A stretch of DNA of 46,514 nt, taken from WHTX01 sp038255145. Lineage in GTDB: Bacteria > Actinomycetota > Acidimicrobiia > Acidimicrobiales > CAIXPF01. Under the pieces are notes generated by a model, which was not told where the DNA came from, did not search any database, and was given only the letters and a program-made list of their open reading frames with translations. Positions 7,531-15,834 of this stretch are shown here, in pieces. The translations under genes and the position numbers were made by a program. Numbering within the stretch: position 1 is the stretch's first letter; each line of letters begins with the position of its first letter. The stretch spans positions 1-46,514 of the forward strand of contig JBBSLP010000047.1 of assembly GCA_038255145.1 (NCBI GenBank), in the 5' to 3' direction.

Positions 7531-7923
7531 ATGGCCTTCCCCGAGCTGACCCACGTGGCCCTCACCGCCAGTGACCTGGGCCGCAGCGTGCCGTGGTACA
7601 CCGCGCTGTTCGGGGCCGAGCCCGTGGCCGACGTGGACACCGGCACCTTCCGCTTCGTCGTCTGGCGCCGGCCCAGCTTCGGCCTCCACTGGTTCCCCGA
7701 CCCCGCCGCGGGCACGTTCGACGAGCGCCGACCCGGCCTCGACCACGTGGCCTTCGGCTGCGCCGACCGGGCCGAGATCGAATCGTGGGTGACCCGTCTC
7801 GACGAGCTCGGCATCGCCCACGGCGGCATCCTCGACGAGCCCTACGGCTCGGGCCTGTCCTTCCGCGACCCCGACGGCATCGCCCTCGAGCTGTTCGCCC
7901 CCGCCCCCCGCCGGGCCCGATGA
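7531..7923 (+). CDS. VOC (glyoxalase/dioxygenase fold) family protein
   Basis: The 130 residues form two beta-alpha-beta-beta-beta units of the vicinal oxygen chelate superfamily. Possible metal ligands fall at the expected places: His in ELTHVAL near residue 8, His in LDHVAFG near 72, and Glu in IALELFAP near 122. The phrase SFRDPDGIALELF is typical of glyoxalase/bleomycin-resistance-like members. Substrate is unknown. The ATG at 7531 follows the CATACA/TGTATG inverted repeat by 12 bases, so expression is probably controlled there, perhaps by the TetR protein encoded 81 bases downstream. Confidence 0.8.
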   Translation: MAFPELTHVALTASDLGRSVPWYTALFGAEPVADVDTGTFRFVVWRRPSFGLHWFPDPAAGTFDERRPGLDHVAFGCADRAEIESWVTRLDELGIAHGGILDEPYGSGLSFRDPDGIALELFAPAPRRAR

Positions 7924-8004
7924 ACGGGCGCTACGGCTGGCTCCGCAGCGCGACGCGTCGCCCGATGCACGACCGCAGCCACCACGGCGCCGTACCCTTC
8001 GCCC

Positions 8005-8604
8005 GTGTCCCCCCGCCGCTCCGCATCGGAGGCCGCAGCCACCCGCCAACGGCTGTTGGACGTGGGCCGTGAGCTGTTCGCCGACCCCGGCTTCACCGCG
8101 GCGGGCACGGCCGACCTGGTGGCCAGGGCCGGGGTGACCCGGGGTGCGCTCTACCACCACTTCCCCGACAAGACCGCGCTCTTCGCCGCCGTGTTCGAGG
8201 CCGTCGAGATCGAGGTGGCCCACCGGGTGGATGACGCCGCCCGGGCCGGCACCGACGCCATGGGTCGCCTGCGCCTGGGCTTCGGCGCCTTCCTCGACGC
8301 CTGCCTGGAGCCCGACATCGCCCGCATCATGTTGGTCGATGCCCCCTCCGTCCTGGGCTGGGACGCCTGGTACGAAGTCGACCAGCGCTACGGCTTCGAC
8401 CTGGTCGTCCGCGGCCTGCGCACGGCCATGGCCGGTGGGGCGCTCGAGCCCCAGCCCGTCGACGCCCTGGCCCACCTCCTGCTGGGGGCGGTGACCCAGG
8501 CGGGCATGGTCCTGGCCCGGGCCGAGCGCCCCGAGACCACCCGGGCCGACGTGGGTGAGGCCCTCGGCCGCCTGCTCGACGGCCTGGCCCCCCGGACCCC
8601 CTAG
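8005..8604 (+). CDS. TetR/AcrR family transcriptional regulator
   Basis: This is a 199-residue protein with a standard N-terminal TetR helix-turn-helix: TRQRLLDVGRELFADPGF, then AGVTRGALYHHFPDKTALFAAV (about residues 12-66). The C-terminal ligand domain includes LVDAPSVLGWDAWYEVDQRYG, a segment common in one large actinobacterial TetR subgroup. The start is GTG at 8005. The stop TAG (8602-8604) overlaps the stop of the convergent gene, since both use the same CTAG. It probably regulates the VOC/epimerase divergent region at 7464-7530, which has a suitable inverted repeat. Confidence 0.88.
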   Translation: MSPRRSASEAAATRQRLLDVGRELFADPGFTAAGTADLVARAGVTRGALYHHFPDKTALFAAVFEAVEIEVAHRVDDAARAGTDAMGRLRLGFGAFLDACLEPDIARIMLVDAPSVLGWDAWYEVDQRYGFDLVVRGLRTAMAGGALEPQPVDALAHLLLGAVTQAGMVLARAERPETTRADVGEALGRLLDGLAPRTP

Positions 8605-9359
8605 CCGTCGGGCCCGACGCCGTCGACGGGCTGGTCGACGCCAGCCGGCTGGTCGATGCGCAGCGTGGGCTCGACCGGCCCGGCACCGGCCCCGACGACC
8701 AGCCGCAACACGCAGGGAGCCCGGCGGGGGTCGCGGGCGACCAGCTCAGCGACCACGGCGCCAGGCACGGCGTCGACCAGGCCCTGGGCGAGGCCGAGGT
8801 GCAGGGCGCACACGGTGCCGGGGTCGGCCAGGGCCGTGGTCTGGAAGGGGCAGTGGCGCAGCACGATGTCGACCCGGTCGTCGAGCGGGACGAGGTCGGG
8901 CTCGAAGCCCTGGCGGGCCATGGAGTCGGCCACGCCGGCGATCGTGCCCGCGTCGCGACGGGGGGCGAACGAGGGCCGGCGACCAGCCCGACGACCCACC
9001 TCGATGGGCGTCTCACCCGTCCGTACGACCTCGCTGAGCAGCAGGCTCAGCCGCTCGTAGGGCCCAGCCACCCCCCAGCGGCTGTCGGCGGAAAGCTCGA
9101 GCTCGTAGACGAGGCGGGGGCGACCGGGACCGCCGGAGAGCTCCCGGCGCTCGACGACGAGGCCGGCGTCGACCAGCTTGGCCAGGTGCTGGCGGATGGC
9201 GTTGTGGTTCAGCCCGGCACCGGCGGTGAGCTCGGCGATGCCCACAGGCCGGCCTGCGTCCACCACCTGACGGAAGATGCGATGGCGGGTGGGATGGCCG
9301 AGGGCCCGGGCCTGTTCCTGCAACGTCGCCACGGGCTGGACCCCTTCGATCGTCGACAC
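8601..9359 (-). CDS. ArsR/DeoR-like winged-helix regulator with a C-terminal Cys/His motif
   Basis: This is a 252-residue protein. Residues 12-75 form a winged helix (LGHPTRHRIFRQVV, then LNHNAIRQHLAKLVDAGLV, then a GGPGRPRLVYEL wing). The C-terminal half carries HCPF (C170), CALH (C184) and PCVL (C216) plus His residues, a layout like Fe-S or metal-sensing regulators of the SufR-like group. The spacings are C-x13-C-x31-C, so only three Cys are visible and the ligand set is uncertain. It is divergent from the PAS protein gene at 9428 with a 68-base gap, and may control it and itself. Metal or redox sensing is inferred. Confidence 0.75.
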   Translation of the reverse strand: MSTIEGVQPVATLQEQARALGHPTRHRIFRQVVDAGRPVGIAELTAGAGLNHNAIRQHLAKLVDAGLVVERRELSGGPGRPRLVYELELSADSRWGVAGPYERLSLLLSEVVRTGETPIEVGRRAGRRPSFAPRRDAGTIAGVADSMARQGFEPDLVPLDDRVDIVLRHCPFQTTALADPGTVCALHLGLAQGLVDAVPGAVVAELVARDPRRAPCVLRLVVGAGAGPVEPTLRIDQPAGVDQPVDGVGPDG

Positions 9360-9427
9360 ATCCGGCCTTGCGCCCGAATAGTTCTAGCGTATGGTGGAAA
9401 ATACCTCGCGCACCGGAGGGGGACCGC
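9360..9427. promoter_or_regulatory. Divergent promoter region (HTH regulator / PAS gene)
   Basis: This 68-base gap separates two start codons on opposite strands. It contains an AT-rich island (AATAGTTCTAG, then TGGTGGAAAATACC around 9378-9405) that stands out in the GC-rich surroundings, so it probably holds both promoters. GGAGGGGGA at 9415-9423 is the ribosome site of the PAS gene. No clean inverted repeat was found. Confidence 0.4.
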
Positions 9428-9931
9428 ATGTCCATCGCACCCGACACCGCCGCACCCGGGAAGAACGTGTCCGAGGAGTGGCTGCTGCAGCTGGCCCACC
9501 AGGGGGCCGATGCCGTGGTCATCGCCGGTCCCGACGGGGTCATCCGCTTCTGGAACGAGGCGGCGGCGCGCACCCTGGGCTGGTCCGCCGACCAGGCCCT
9601 CGGCCAGTCACTCGACCTGATCATCCCCGAGCGCCAGCGTCGCCCCCACTGGGACGGCTACGCCAAGGTCATGGCCAGCGGCGAGACCCGCTACGGGGAC
9701 CAGTTGCTGCGGGTGCCCGCCCTGCACCCAGATGGCCAGCGGCGCTCCATCGCCTTCACCGTCACCCTGCTCAAGGACCCGGCGGGGGCGGTCAGCGCCA
9801 TCGCCGCCGTGATCCGCGACGAGACAGCCCGGTGGAACGAGGAGCGCGAGCTGCGCCAACAGGTGCGCGAGCTCACCGCCGCCCTGGCCCTCGGCCGGCT
9901 CGCCACCGAGTCGGGGGCGGCACCCGCCTGA
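9428..9931 (+). CDS. Single PAS-domain protein
   Basis: This is a 167-residue protein made essentially of one PAS domain (about residues 20-130): QGADAVVIAGPDGVIRFWNE, then AARTLGW and GQSLDLIIPERQR, and a PAC-like end AIAAVIRDETARWNEER. A short coiled-coil-like C-terminus (ELRQQVRELTAALALGRL) follows and could dimerise it. No kinase, cyclase or HTH output domain is attached. The ATG at 9428 is chosen over an in-frame ATG at 9368 because a strong purine-rich ribosome site directly precedes it. PAS domains sense redox, light or small ligands through a cofactor. Here it faces a Cys-containing regulator across a shared promoter, suggesting a small sensory pair. Confidence 0.82.
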   Translation: MSIAPDTAAPGKNVSEEWLLQLAHQGADAVVIAGPDGVIRFWNEAAARTLGWSADQALGQSLDLIIPERQRRPHWDGYAKVMASGETRYGDQLLRVPALHPDGQRRSIAFTVTLLKDPAGAVSAIAAVIRDETARWNEERELRQQVRELTAALALGRLATESGAAPA

Positions 9932-9940
9932 GCGGCCACC

Positions 9941-10807
9941 TCAGCTGGCGCAGGTCTCGGGCTGACCCGCGGACACGTCCGAGGACACGAGACAGGAGAT
10001 GACCGCACCGACGGCGTCGAGCTCCTGGTAGGCGACCTCGGCGTCGTCGTAGGTGGCCCACCCCCGGGCCAGGACGGCCACGGCGTAGCGGTGACCGTCA
10101 GGACCTTCGATCAGGCCCACGCCGTGCACGTTCACCCCATCGGGAGCCTGGTAGAGCAGGCCCACCTTCGAGCCCTCGTACCAGCCTGAAGGCAGGTCGT
10201 AGCCCACGGCCACCCGCCATCCGGTGGCGAAGTCGTCGTCGGGCAGGTCGAGGTAGGTCTTGGCCAGGTCCTGGTAGGCGCTCGACAACCGACTGCCGTC
10301 GAACATGGCCACGACCAGGCCGGCCATGTCCCGGGCCGTCACCTCGGACAAGCCCCGGGTCGGGTTCTGGGCACCGGGGACCCCCCAGCTGGCACCCAGG
10401 GCCGAGAAGTCCTGGTCGGTGGCCTCCAGGTAGTCGATGAGCTCGCTGGCGGCGTCGTTGTCGCTGTACTGGATCATGGGCTCGACCAGGGCACGCTCGT
10501 AGGGGGTCAGGTCACGATCCTCGGACTGGGCCAGCTCGAGCACGCCGGCCAGGGCCAGCAGCTTGATGGTGGAGGCCGCGACCATGGGGGTGTCGGCGTT
10601 GACGCCGTAGCCGCAGCCGTCCTCGAGGTCGACCACCCACACGCCCACGTCGTCGGCGTCCACCGACACCGAGTCGACCACGGCGGCGGCGATGGCCGCC
10701 GAGGACGCCGTCCCCGTGGCGCAGGCCACCGTGATGGGCATCGATGTCGTGGGCTGCGACGTGACGGACGCGGCGGTCGTCGTCGAGGTCGTATCCGGCA
10801 GCGCCAT
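9941..10807 (-). CDS. Serine hydrolase, class A beta-lactamase fold
   Basis: The 288-residue product carries SxxK as STIK (S79-K82), SDN (115-117) and a KTG-like GSKVG (212-216), the class A beta-lactamase/transpeptidase motifs. Like the protein at 2283-3509 it has Val in place of the Thr of KTG. From the ATG at 10807 the first ~30 residues are Ser/Thr-rich with no clear signal peptide. The frame stays open much further upstream but encodes proline-rich low-complexity sequence, so the true start is uncertain. It ends 9 bases from the convergent PAS gene. An export signal may have been lost or may lie in another frame. Confidence 0.75.
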   Translation of the reverse strand: MALPDTTSTTTAASVTSQPTTSMPITVACATGTASSAAIAAAVVDSVSVDADDVGVWVVDLEDGCGYGVNADTPMVAASTIKLLALAGVLELAQSEDRDLTPYERALVEPMIQYSDNDAASELIDYLEATDQDFSALGASWGVPGAQNPTRGLSEVTARDMAGLVVAMFDGSRLSSAYQDLAKTYLDLPDDDFATGWRVAVGYDLPSGWYEGSKVGLLYQAPDGVNVHGVGLIEGPDGHRYAVAVLARGWATYDDAEVAYQELDAVGAVISCLVSSDVSAGQPETCAS

Positions 10808-11020
10808 GACGCGGCGGGAACCCCGAGGGCTCGATGACGCCGGGGACGAACTGGGGGTGGGCACCGGGGGCTCCGTTCGGAGAGGGCACGGGGGGAGGGC
10901 GTGCCCAGCCAGCGTCGGCCCCGTCCCTGGCAACCTCCGGTGGGACGGCGGGGACGTTCCTGGCGATCCTGGCCATGGGGGGAACCAGGGGGCCGGGACC
11001 GACGACTGAGTGGCTGTCCG

Positions 11021-11857
11021 ATGGAGAGCGCCCTCGGGGCGGTGAGCAAGGTGGTGCCGGTGCTGGGATCGAAGGGACTTCGCCGAACGGTTGCGTCCGT
11101 GGTGGGAGCGGCCATCGTGCTGCTCGTGCCGGCGACGGCCTTCGCCCACGTCACGGTGAACCCGGGAGAGGCGGCTCAGGGGGGTTACGCCAAGCTCGCC
11201 TTCCGGGTGCCCAACGAGCGCGACGACGCCAGCACCACCAAGCTCGAGGTGTCGTTCCCCACGGCCACCCCCCTGGCCTCGGTCAGCGTTCGCCCCACCG
11301 ACGGTTGGACCTACTCGGTGACCGAGTCGCCCCTGCCCACACCGGTGACCACCGACGACGGGGACACGATCACCCAGGCCATCACCCTCATCACGTGGAC
11401 GGCGGACGACGCCGAGTCCGCCATCAAGCCCGGGGAGTTCGCCGAGTTCGAGGTGTCGGCCGGTCCCCTGCCCGACGACGTCGACTCCATCTCCTTCCCC
11501 ACCCTGCAGGCGTACAGCCACGGCGAGGTCGCGCGCTGGATCGACATCCCCACCCCCGGTGGCGCCGAGCCCGACCGCCCCGCACCCACGCTGACGCTGG
11601 TCCCCTCCACCGGTGACGACCACCACGGCACCACGGACACGACCGAGGCGACCGAGGCGACCGACACCACCGGTGACGACACCACGGACGGGACCATGGT
11701 GATCAGCGGCAACCCGACCGAGCAGGCCGGCGGATCGAGCGGCGACGCCATCGACGGCACCGCCCGCACCCTGGGCATCGTCGGCATCGTCATCGGCGTC
11801 CTCGGCGCCGGTCTGGGCGTGTACGTCCTGTCCCGCCGCCGCCCACCCACGGCCTGA
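11021..11857 (+). CDS. YcnI-like (DUF1775) copper-associated exported protein
   Basis: This is a 278-residue protein. Its signal peptide (VVGAAIVLLVPATAFA) would be cut before H43, giving a mature N-terminus HVTVNPGEA, the hallmark of YcnI proteins, where the terminal His helps bind Cu(II). The domain (to about residue 185) includes ITLITWTADD and GEFAEFEVSAGPLPD. A Thr/Asp/Glu-rich linker follows, and a C-terminal membrane helix (LGIVGIVIGVLGAGLGVYVL) ends in SRRR, so it is anchored outside the membrane. ATG 11021 and GTG 11042 are both possible starts and both keep the signal peptide. No copC/copD-like gene adjoins it. Confidence 0.85.
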   Translation: MESALGAVSKVVPVLGSKGLRRTVASVVGAAIVLLVPATAFAHVTVNPGEAAQGGYAKLAFRVPNERDDASTTKLEVSFPTATPLASVSVRPTDGWTYSVTESPLPTPVTTDDGDTITQAITLITWTADDAESAIKPGEFAEFEVSAGPLPDDVDSISFPTLQAYSHGEVARWIDIPTPGGAEPDRPAPTLTLVPSTGDDHHGTTDTTEATEATDTTGDDTTDGTMVISGNPTEQAGGSSGDAIDGTARTLGIVGIVIGVLGAGLGVYVLSRRRPPTA

Positions 11858-11988
11858 GCCGAGCCGCCCGCGGCCTGAGACCGACCGAACCCGGCAGGCC
11901 CGACCGCCCGGCACCGCAGTTCGACCGTGGCACTCCCCCATCCCGGCGCGTCGCTCTGGCAGCCTGGGCCCATGAGGGGCCGACCGCG

Positions 11989-12396
11989 GTGAGCTTCGAC
12001 CTGTACGTCTTCGACCTCGACGACCTCCCCGCGGACGAGGACGCCATCGCCCGACTGCTGGAGGACGACAGCACCTGGGACCAGCCCCTGACGCCGCTGC
12101 TGGTGGCCCTGGTCGTCGATCTGGAGCAGCGCCACCCCGCTCCCGGTGGCGATGATCCCGCCGAGGCCAGCTCGCCGTGGGCGGCATGGCCGCTCACCCA
12201 GTCCCTGGTCGACGGTCGCTGCTGTGCGTTCAACATCACCTGGACCGCGGCCGAGCTGATGACCGCCGAACTGGCCGCCGAGTGCCGCCAGCGGGGCCTC
12301 GCCCTCTACGACCCCCAGGAATCCATGGTCCTGCGGCCCGGCGTCAGCCCCGGCGGTGGGCGGCGTCGCTGGTGGCGGCGCCAGGCCACCACCTAG
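11989..12396 (+). CDS. Hypothetical protein, immunity-like look
   Basis: This 135-residue acidic protein from a GTG at 11989 starts SFDLYVFDLDDLP, has SSPWAAWPLTQSLVDG in the middle and GLALYDPQESMVLRP near the end. Proteins beginning SFDLYVW/F and ending in ALYDPQ are common single-gene hypotheticals in actinobacteria. They resemble small immunity-type proteins, but that assignment is only an impression. The last residues are basic (RRRWWRRQ). It has no obvious partner; the next sequence is the remnant of another gene on the opposite strand. Confidence 0.65.
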   Translation: MSFDLYVFDLDDLPADEDAIARLLEDDSTWDQPLTPLLVALVVDLEQRHPAPGGDDPAEASSPWAAWPLTQSLVDGRCCAFNITWTAAELMTAELAAECRQRGLALYDPQESMVLRPGVSPGGGRRRWWRRQATT

Positions 12397-12399
12397 CCC

Positions 12400-13020
12400 C
12401 GCGCCAGAGCGCGCCGGCGCGGAGGGGTCGAAGTCGGCCGGCGGCGGGCCGTCGCCCTCGGGCAGGTTGTAGAGGACCTCGGACACGTAGACGGAGCCGT
12501 CGTCACCCACGGCCACCCCGGTGGGGGCATCGAGACCGGTGATGGTGTCGAGCAGGTCGCCGGACTGGTCGAGCACGTACACCCGGCCCTCGCGGTGTTG
12601 GCCCCACCGTCGGCCACCAGGATGTCGCTGGTGTCACCCAGGGGAGCCGCGGCGAAGGGGTTGGACAGGGCGTCGAGGGGCTCACCCGTCTCGGGGTCGA
12701 ACTGCAGCTGCCCGTCGGGGTTGTTCTCCAGCTCGTAGGCCTCGAGGTCGGCCACCGCGGTGGGATCGTCGCCGCCGATGCCGTTGAAGTCGAAGTACAC
12801 CGTCGAATCGCCGGAGATGGCGGCACTGGGCGCCGCCGGTGACGGCAGCCAGGCCCGTGCGGGTGCGGGCCACGCCGGCCGGCGAGGCCAGGCCGGTGAA
12901 GAGGACGCCGGTGGCCCCCGTCTCGGGGTTGACCCGGGTCACCTGGCCGGCGTCGGACTCGGCCACGAAGATGTTCTCGAAGTAGGCGCTGAGCCCGAAG
13001 GGCCCGTTGAGCCCCTCGGC
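12400..13020 (-). pseudogene. ScyD/ScyE-like beta-propeller protein gene, multiply broken
   Basis: Minus-strand pieces in three frames make up one protein with NHL-like propeller repeats. GPFGLSAYFENIFVAESDAG comes first. After a shift near 12830 comes VYFDFNGIGGDDPTAVADLEAYE, ending ILVADGGANT. After a second shift near 12595 comes VYVLDQSGDLLDTITGLDAPTG, ending YVSEVLYNLPEGDG in pieces. The N-terminus is cut at about 13020 and the C-terminal stop is lost at about 12400. ScyD/ScyE-like proteins are exported propellers. With two frame changes and both ends missing, this copy is dead even if one shift were a sequencing error. Confidence 0.7.
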
Positions 13021-13023
13021 GGC

Positions 13024-13248
13024 TCTCAGATCGGCGCCGCCTTCACGTCCATGGTCGGTGGCGAGCTCAAGGGCATGACGAAGATGCTCATCGAGGGCCG
13101 CCAGCAGGCCATCGACCGCCTGGTGGAGGAGGCCGAGGCCAAGGGAGGCAACGCCATCGTGGCCATGCGCTTCGACACGTTCGAGTTCATGCAGGCTTCG
13201 ACGGAGATCTGCGCCTACGGCACCGCGGTCCGCATCACCAAGCTGTGA
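13024..13248 (+). pseudogene. 5'-truncated YbjQ/UPF0145-family gene
   Basis: The 74 codons up to the TGA at 13246-13248 encode GAAFTSMVGGELKGMTKML, then ALDRL-like AIDRLVEEAEAKGGNAIV and EICAYGTAVRITKL. This is the C-terminal two thirds of the YbjQ family of small pentameric proteins (sometimes called heavy-metal-binding). The first ~30 residues and start codon are gone. Just upstream the DNA is antisense to a truncated ScyD-like gene, so one deletion junction near 13020 removed the 5' ends of two divergent genes. Confidence 0.75.
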
Positions 13249-13255
13249 CGCGGAC

Positions 13256-13290
13256 GAGCCCCGCCCGGCGGCTGCGGCCGGGCGGGGCTC
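13256..13290. terminator. Strong bidirectional stem-loop terminator
   Basis: GAGCCCCGCCCGGC (13256-13269) pairs perfectly with GCCGGGCGGGGCTC (13277-13290) around a 7-base loop, giving a 14-bp GC stem. It sits between the convergent YbjQ remnant (ending 13248) and the amidohydrolase gene (ending 13307). No T-run follows on either side, as is common in high-GC actinobacteria. Confidence 0.75.
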
Positions 13291-13306
13291 GATCCACCAA
13301 CTGCTG

Positions 13307-15040
13307 TCAGCCCCGCCCGTGGCGGAGGAGCTTGCCCGGGGTGGCCCCGGTGCAGTCACCGTCGGCGAAGGTCTCCTCGCCGTTCACGATGATGGACCGG
13401 TAGCCCTTGGCCCGCTGGATCCGGCGCCACTCGCCACCGGGCAGGTCGTGGACGATGTCGCCGATCCAGCTCGGGTCGACGTCGATCTCCTCGAGGTCGT
13501 AGACGACGACGTCGGCCGCCGCGCCCTCGCGCAGCGTGCCCCGGTCGCGGAACCCGGCCGCGTGGGCGGCCAGGGTGGACATGCGGTAGTGGGCCTCTTC
13601 CAGCGTCACCTTGCCCTCGTCCCGCACCAGCCAGCGCAGCATGTCGGTGCTCCACGAGCCCCCGGTGAAGAACTTGGTGTGGGCGCCGCCGTCGGACACG
13701 CCGGGGACGGTGTAGGGCGAGTCGTTCATGATCTCGGCCATGAAGTCGGCGTTGGAGCCCTTGTCGGGACCGAGGAACTCGGCCTGCAGGTCGGTCTCGA
13801 GCGACAGGTCGAGCATGACCTCGACGGGGTGCTTGCCCTGCTCGGCGGCCACGTCGCCCACGGAACGGCCCAGGAACTGCTGCAGTTCGGGGCGCCGGTT
13901 GACGGCGTTGATCATCAGGTTCTGGATGGCCCCGCCCACGCCGGCCTGGATGGCCTGCAGGCGCTTGTCGGCCTCCTCGGTCTCGGCGACGACGGCGGCC
14001 CGCAGTTCGGGGTCGCGCATCTTGGCCATCTTCTCCTCGAGCGTGCCCGTGGTCACGGCCCGCCACGCCGGGCTGGCGTCGTAGAGGTTCCAGTGCTCGA
14101 GGGTGAAGGCGAAGCCCGTGCGCCCCGTGCCGCACTGGGCGTACATCTCCAGGCCCTGGTTCCAGCACTTCTCGATCCAGCGCAGCGGCCGGCGGTGGAT
14201 CTCGGGGTTGTTCCGCGACGGAGCGACCACGTTGTAGAGGACCGGGCGCTTGGCCACCGCGGCCAGCTTCTCCAGGAAGGCCAGGTCAGCGCGGATGTCG
14301 CCGGTGGCCTGGGTGATCTGGATGAAGCCCTCGTCCCGCTCGGCCAGCACCTCGGCCAGGCAGAGGATGTCCTCGTCGCACATGGTGTCCGTCACCATGG
14401 GGCTGCCGTCGAAGTCGGCCTGGGTCGAGTCGGGGCCCAGGCGCTGGATGCTGAAGCCGCACAGGCCGGCGTCCATGCCCTGGTGCTGCAGTCGCTGCAT
14501 CTCGGCCCGCTCGGCCGGGGTGGCGGGACGGGTCTTGGCCGCATCCAGGCCCATGACGTAGATCATCAGCGAGGCCGTGGGCATGTACTGGATGACGTTC
14601 ACGCCCTTGGGCGCCCGATCCAGGCTGTCGAGGTACTCGGGCATGGTCTCCCACTCCCAGGGCATCCCCTCCTTGATCGACGCGTAGGGGATGGCCTCGG
14701 TGCGGACCATGGTCATGATCGACCGCTCGCGGAAGTCGGGCTTCACCGGTGCGAAGCCGAAGCCACAGTTGCCGAGCACGACCGAGGTGACCCCGTGCCA
14801 GCCCGAGATGGTGCACCACGGATCCCAACGGATCTGGGCGTCGTAGTGGGTGTGAAGGTCCACGAAACCGGGTGCGACGATGAGGCCGTCGGCGTCGATG
14901 ACCTGCTCGGCGCCACCCGGGGGGCGGCCGCCGATCTGGGCGATCTTGCCGTCCTTGATCCACACGTCACCGCGGTAGCGGGGCACCCGGGTCCCATCGA
15001 CGATGGTTCCCCCGGTGATCTGGATGTCGTAATCGGCCAT
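13307..15040 (-). CDS. Amidohydrolase, N-acyl-D-amino-acid deacylase (D-aminoacylase) type
   Basis: This is a 577-residue metal-dependent amidohydrolase. The N-terminal small beta domain (DIQITGGTIVDGT) leads to the metal-binding HTHYD motif (H63, H65) after APGFVDL. SDGGAHTKFFTGGS near residue 455 supplies the conserved Asp. The C-terminal LREGAAADVVVYDLEEI closes the beta domain. The family cleaves N-acyl-D-amino acids and related amides. ATG 15040 is preceded by GGGGGAGCAGAC and starts right at the fold, so it is chosen over an upstream in-frame start. It is 107 bases downstream of the GMC accessory gene on the same strand and may be co-transcribed. Confidence 0.88.
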   Translation of the reverse strand: MADYDIQITGGTIVDGTRVPRYRGDVWIKDGKIAQIGGRPPGGAEQVIDADGLIVAPGFVDLHTHYDAQIRWDPWCTISGWHGVTSVVLGNCGFGFAPVKPDFRERSIMTMVRTEAIPYASIKEGMPWEWETMPEYLDSLDRAPKGVNVIQYMPTASLMIYVMGLDAAKTRPATPAERAEMQRLQHQGMDAGLCGFSIQRLGPDSTQADFDGSPMVTDTMCDEDILCLAEVLAERDEGFIQITQATGDIRADLAFLEKLAAVAKRPVLYNVVAPSRNNPEIHRRPLRWIEKCWNQGLEMYAQCGTGRTGFAFTLEHWNLYDASPAWRAVTTGTLEEKMAKMRDPELRAAVVAETEEADKRLQAIQAGVGGAIQNLMINAVNRRPELQQFLGRSVGDVAAEQGKHPVEVMLDLSLETDLQAEFLGPDKGSNADFMAEIMNDSPYTVPGVSDGGAHTKFFTGGSWSTDMLRWLVRDEGKVTLEEAHYRMSTLAAHAAGFRDRGTLREGAAADVVVYDLEEIDVDPSWIGDIVHDLPGGEWRRIQRAKGYRSIIVNGEETFADGDCTGATPGKLLRHGRG

Positions 15041-15147
15041 GTCTGCTCCCCCCTGGCTCCGTCGACCGCGGAGCGCATCCGGATCGTAACCGGTGAGGGG
15101 ATGGCCCATAGCTTCGAGAGATGTGGACGGGCACCGCTGACGCGTCG

Positions 15148-15834
15148 TCAGCCCGACGTGGCCGATCCTCCACCGTCACGCCAGGGGGCAGGCGGCGAGG
15201 TCGGGCGACGGCGCAGGTAGACGTCGGCCAACTGGGACACGAAGCAGGCGCCGAAGGTGACGAGGGCGCCGACCCGGGACCGCAGGCTGGGCCCGCTGCT
15301 GCGGAACGTCGTGAGCTGGCGGGCGAAGTCCAGGGCGCGGATGTAGATGATCCCACTGGCCACCACGGGTGCCGCCCCGTCTTCGGCCGCTTCGACGTGG
15401 CCGTCGAGGATGCGGGTGTAGAGCGTGGTGGTGTCGGCCCACGCATCGAAGCGGGCGTCATCGAAGACGTCCTTCACCCCCACCAGGGTCAGGGCCCGAC
15501 CGGTGCCGTCACGGAACCACAGGCGGTACAGCATCCACTTCCGGCCCGGTTCGACGTCGTCGTCGACGAAGAGGTTGAAGTCGCCCCGTTCGACCTCCCG
15601 GCGCCCCCCGAACACGTCACAGGCCACCCAGCCCGAGCTCGGGCCCGGCCGTCGGGGGTCGTGGCGGAAGCTGTCGATGTCGTCCACCTCGATGGTGAGG
15701 TGGAACATCAGCCGGGTGCCGCGTTCCCGGCCCAGCCGCTCCCCCCGCCCGGGGTCGGACTCCCCCACGGCGACGTGGCCCTTCATCTCCTCGGTGAAGC
15801 GCACCGAGGTGTTGGCCCTCCCGGCCGGGCTCAC
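15148..15834 (-). CDS. Accessory protein of GMC oxidoreductase (domain usually fused to it)
   Basis: This 228-residue protein begins with SVRFTEEMKGHVAVGESDPG, then RLMFHLTIEVDDID, RGDFNLFVDD, KWMLYRLWFRDG, TTTLYTRILDGHVE and ALDFARQLTTFR. The same sequence pattern occurs as a domain inside large actinobacterial GMC (cholesterol-oxidase-like) proteins that also carry an alpha/beta hydrolase unit. Its own activity is unknown. A 4-base overlap (ATGA) with the GMC gene stop shows translational coupling, so the two products probably form a complex. A short GC hairpin (15136-15152) spans its stop codon. Confidence 0.75.
   Translation of the reverse strand: MSPAGRANTSVRFTEEMKGHVAVGESDPGRGERLGRERGTRLMFHLTIEVDDIDSFRHDPRRPGPSSGWVACDVFGGRREVERGDFNLFVDDDVEPGRKWMLYRLWFRDGTGRALTLVGVKDVFDDARFDAWADTTTLYTRILDGHVEAAEDGAAPVVASGIIYIRALDFARQLTTFRSSGPSLRSRVGALVTFGACFVSQLADVYLRRRPTSPPAPWRDGGGSATSG

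Noticed and set aside
15136..15152. GCTGACGCGTCGTCAGC hairpin as a terminator
   Set aside because: The stem is only 7 bases with a 3-base loop, has no T-run and overlaps a stop codon; it may be chance in GC-rich sequence.
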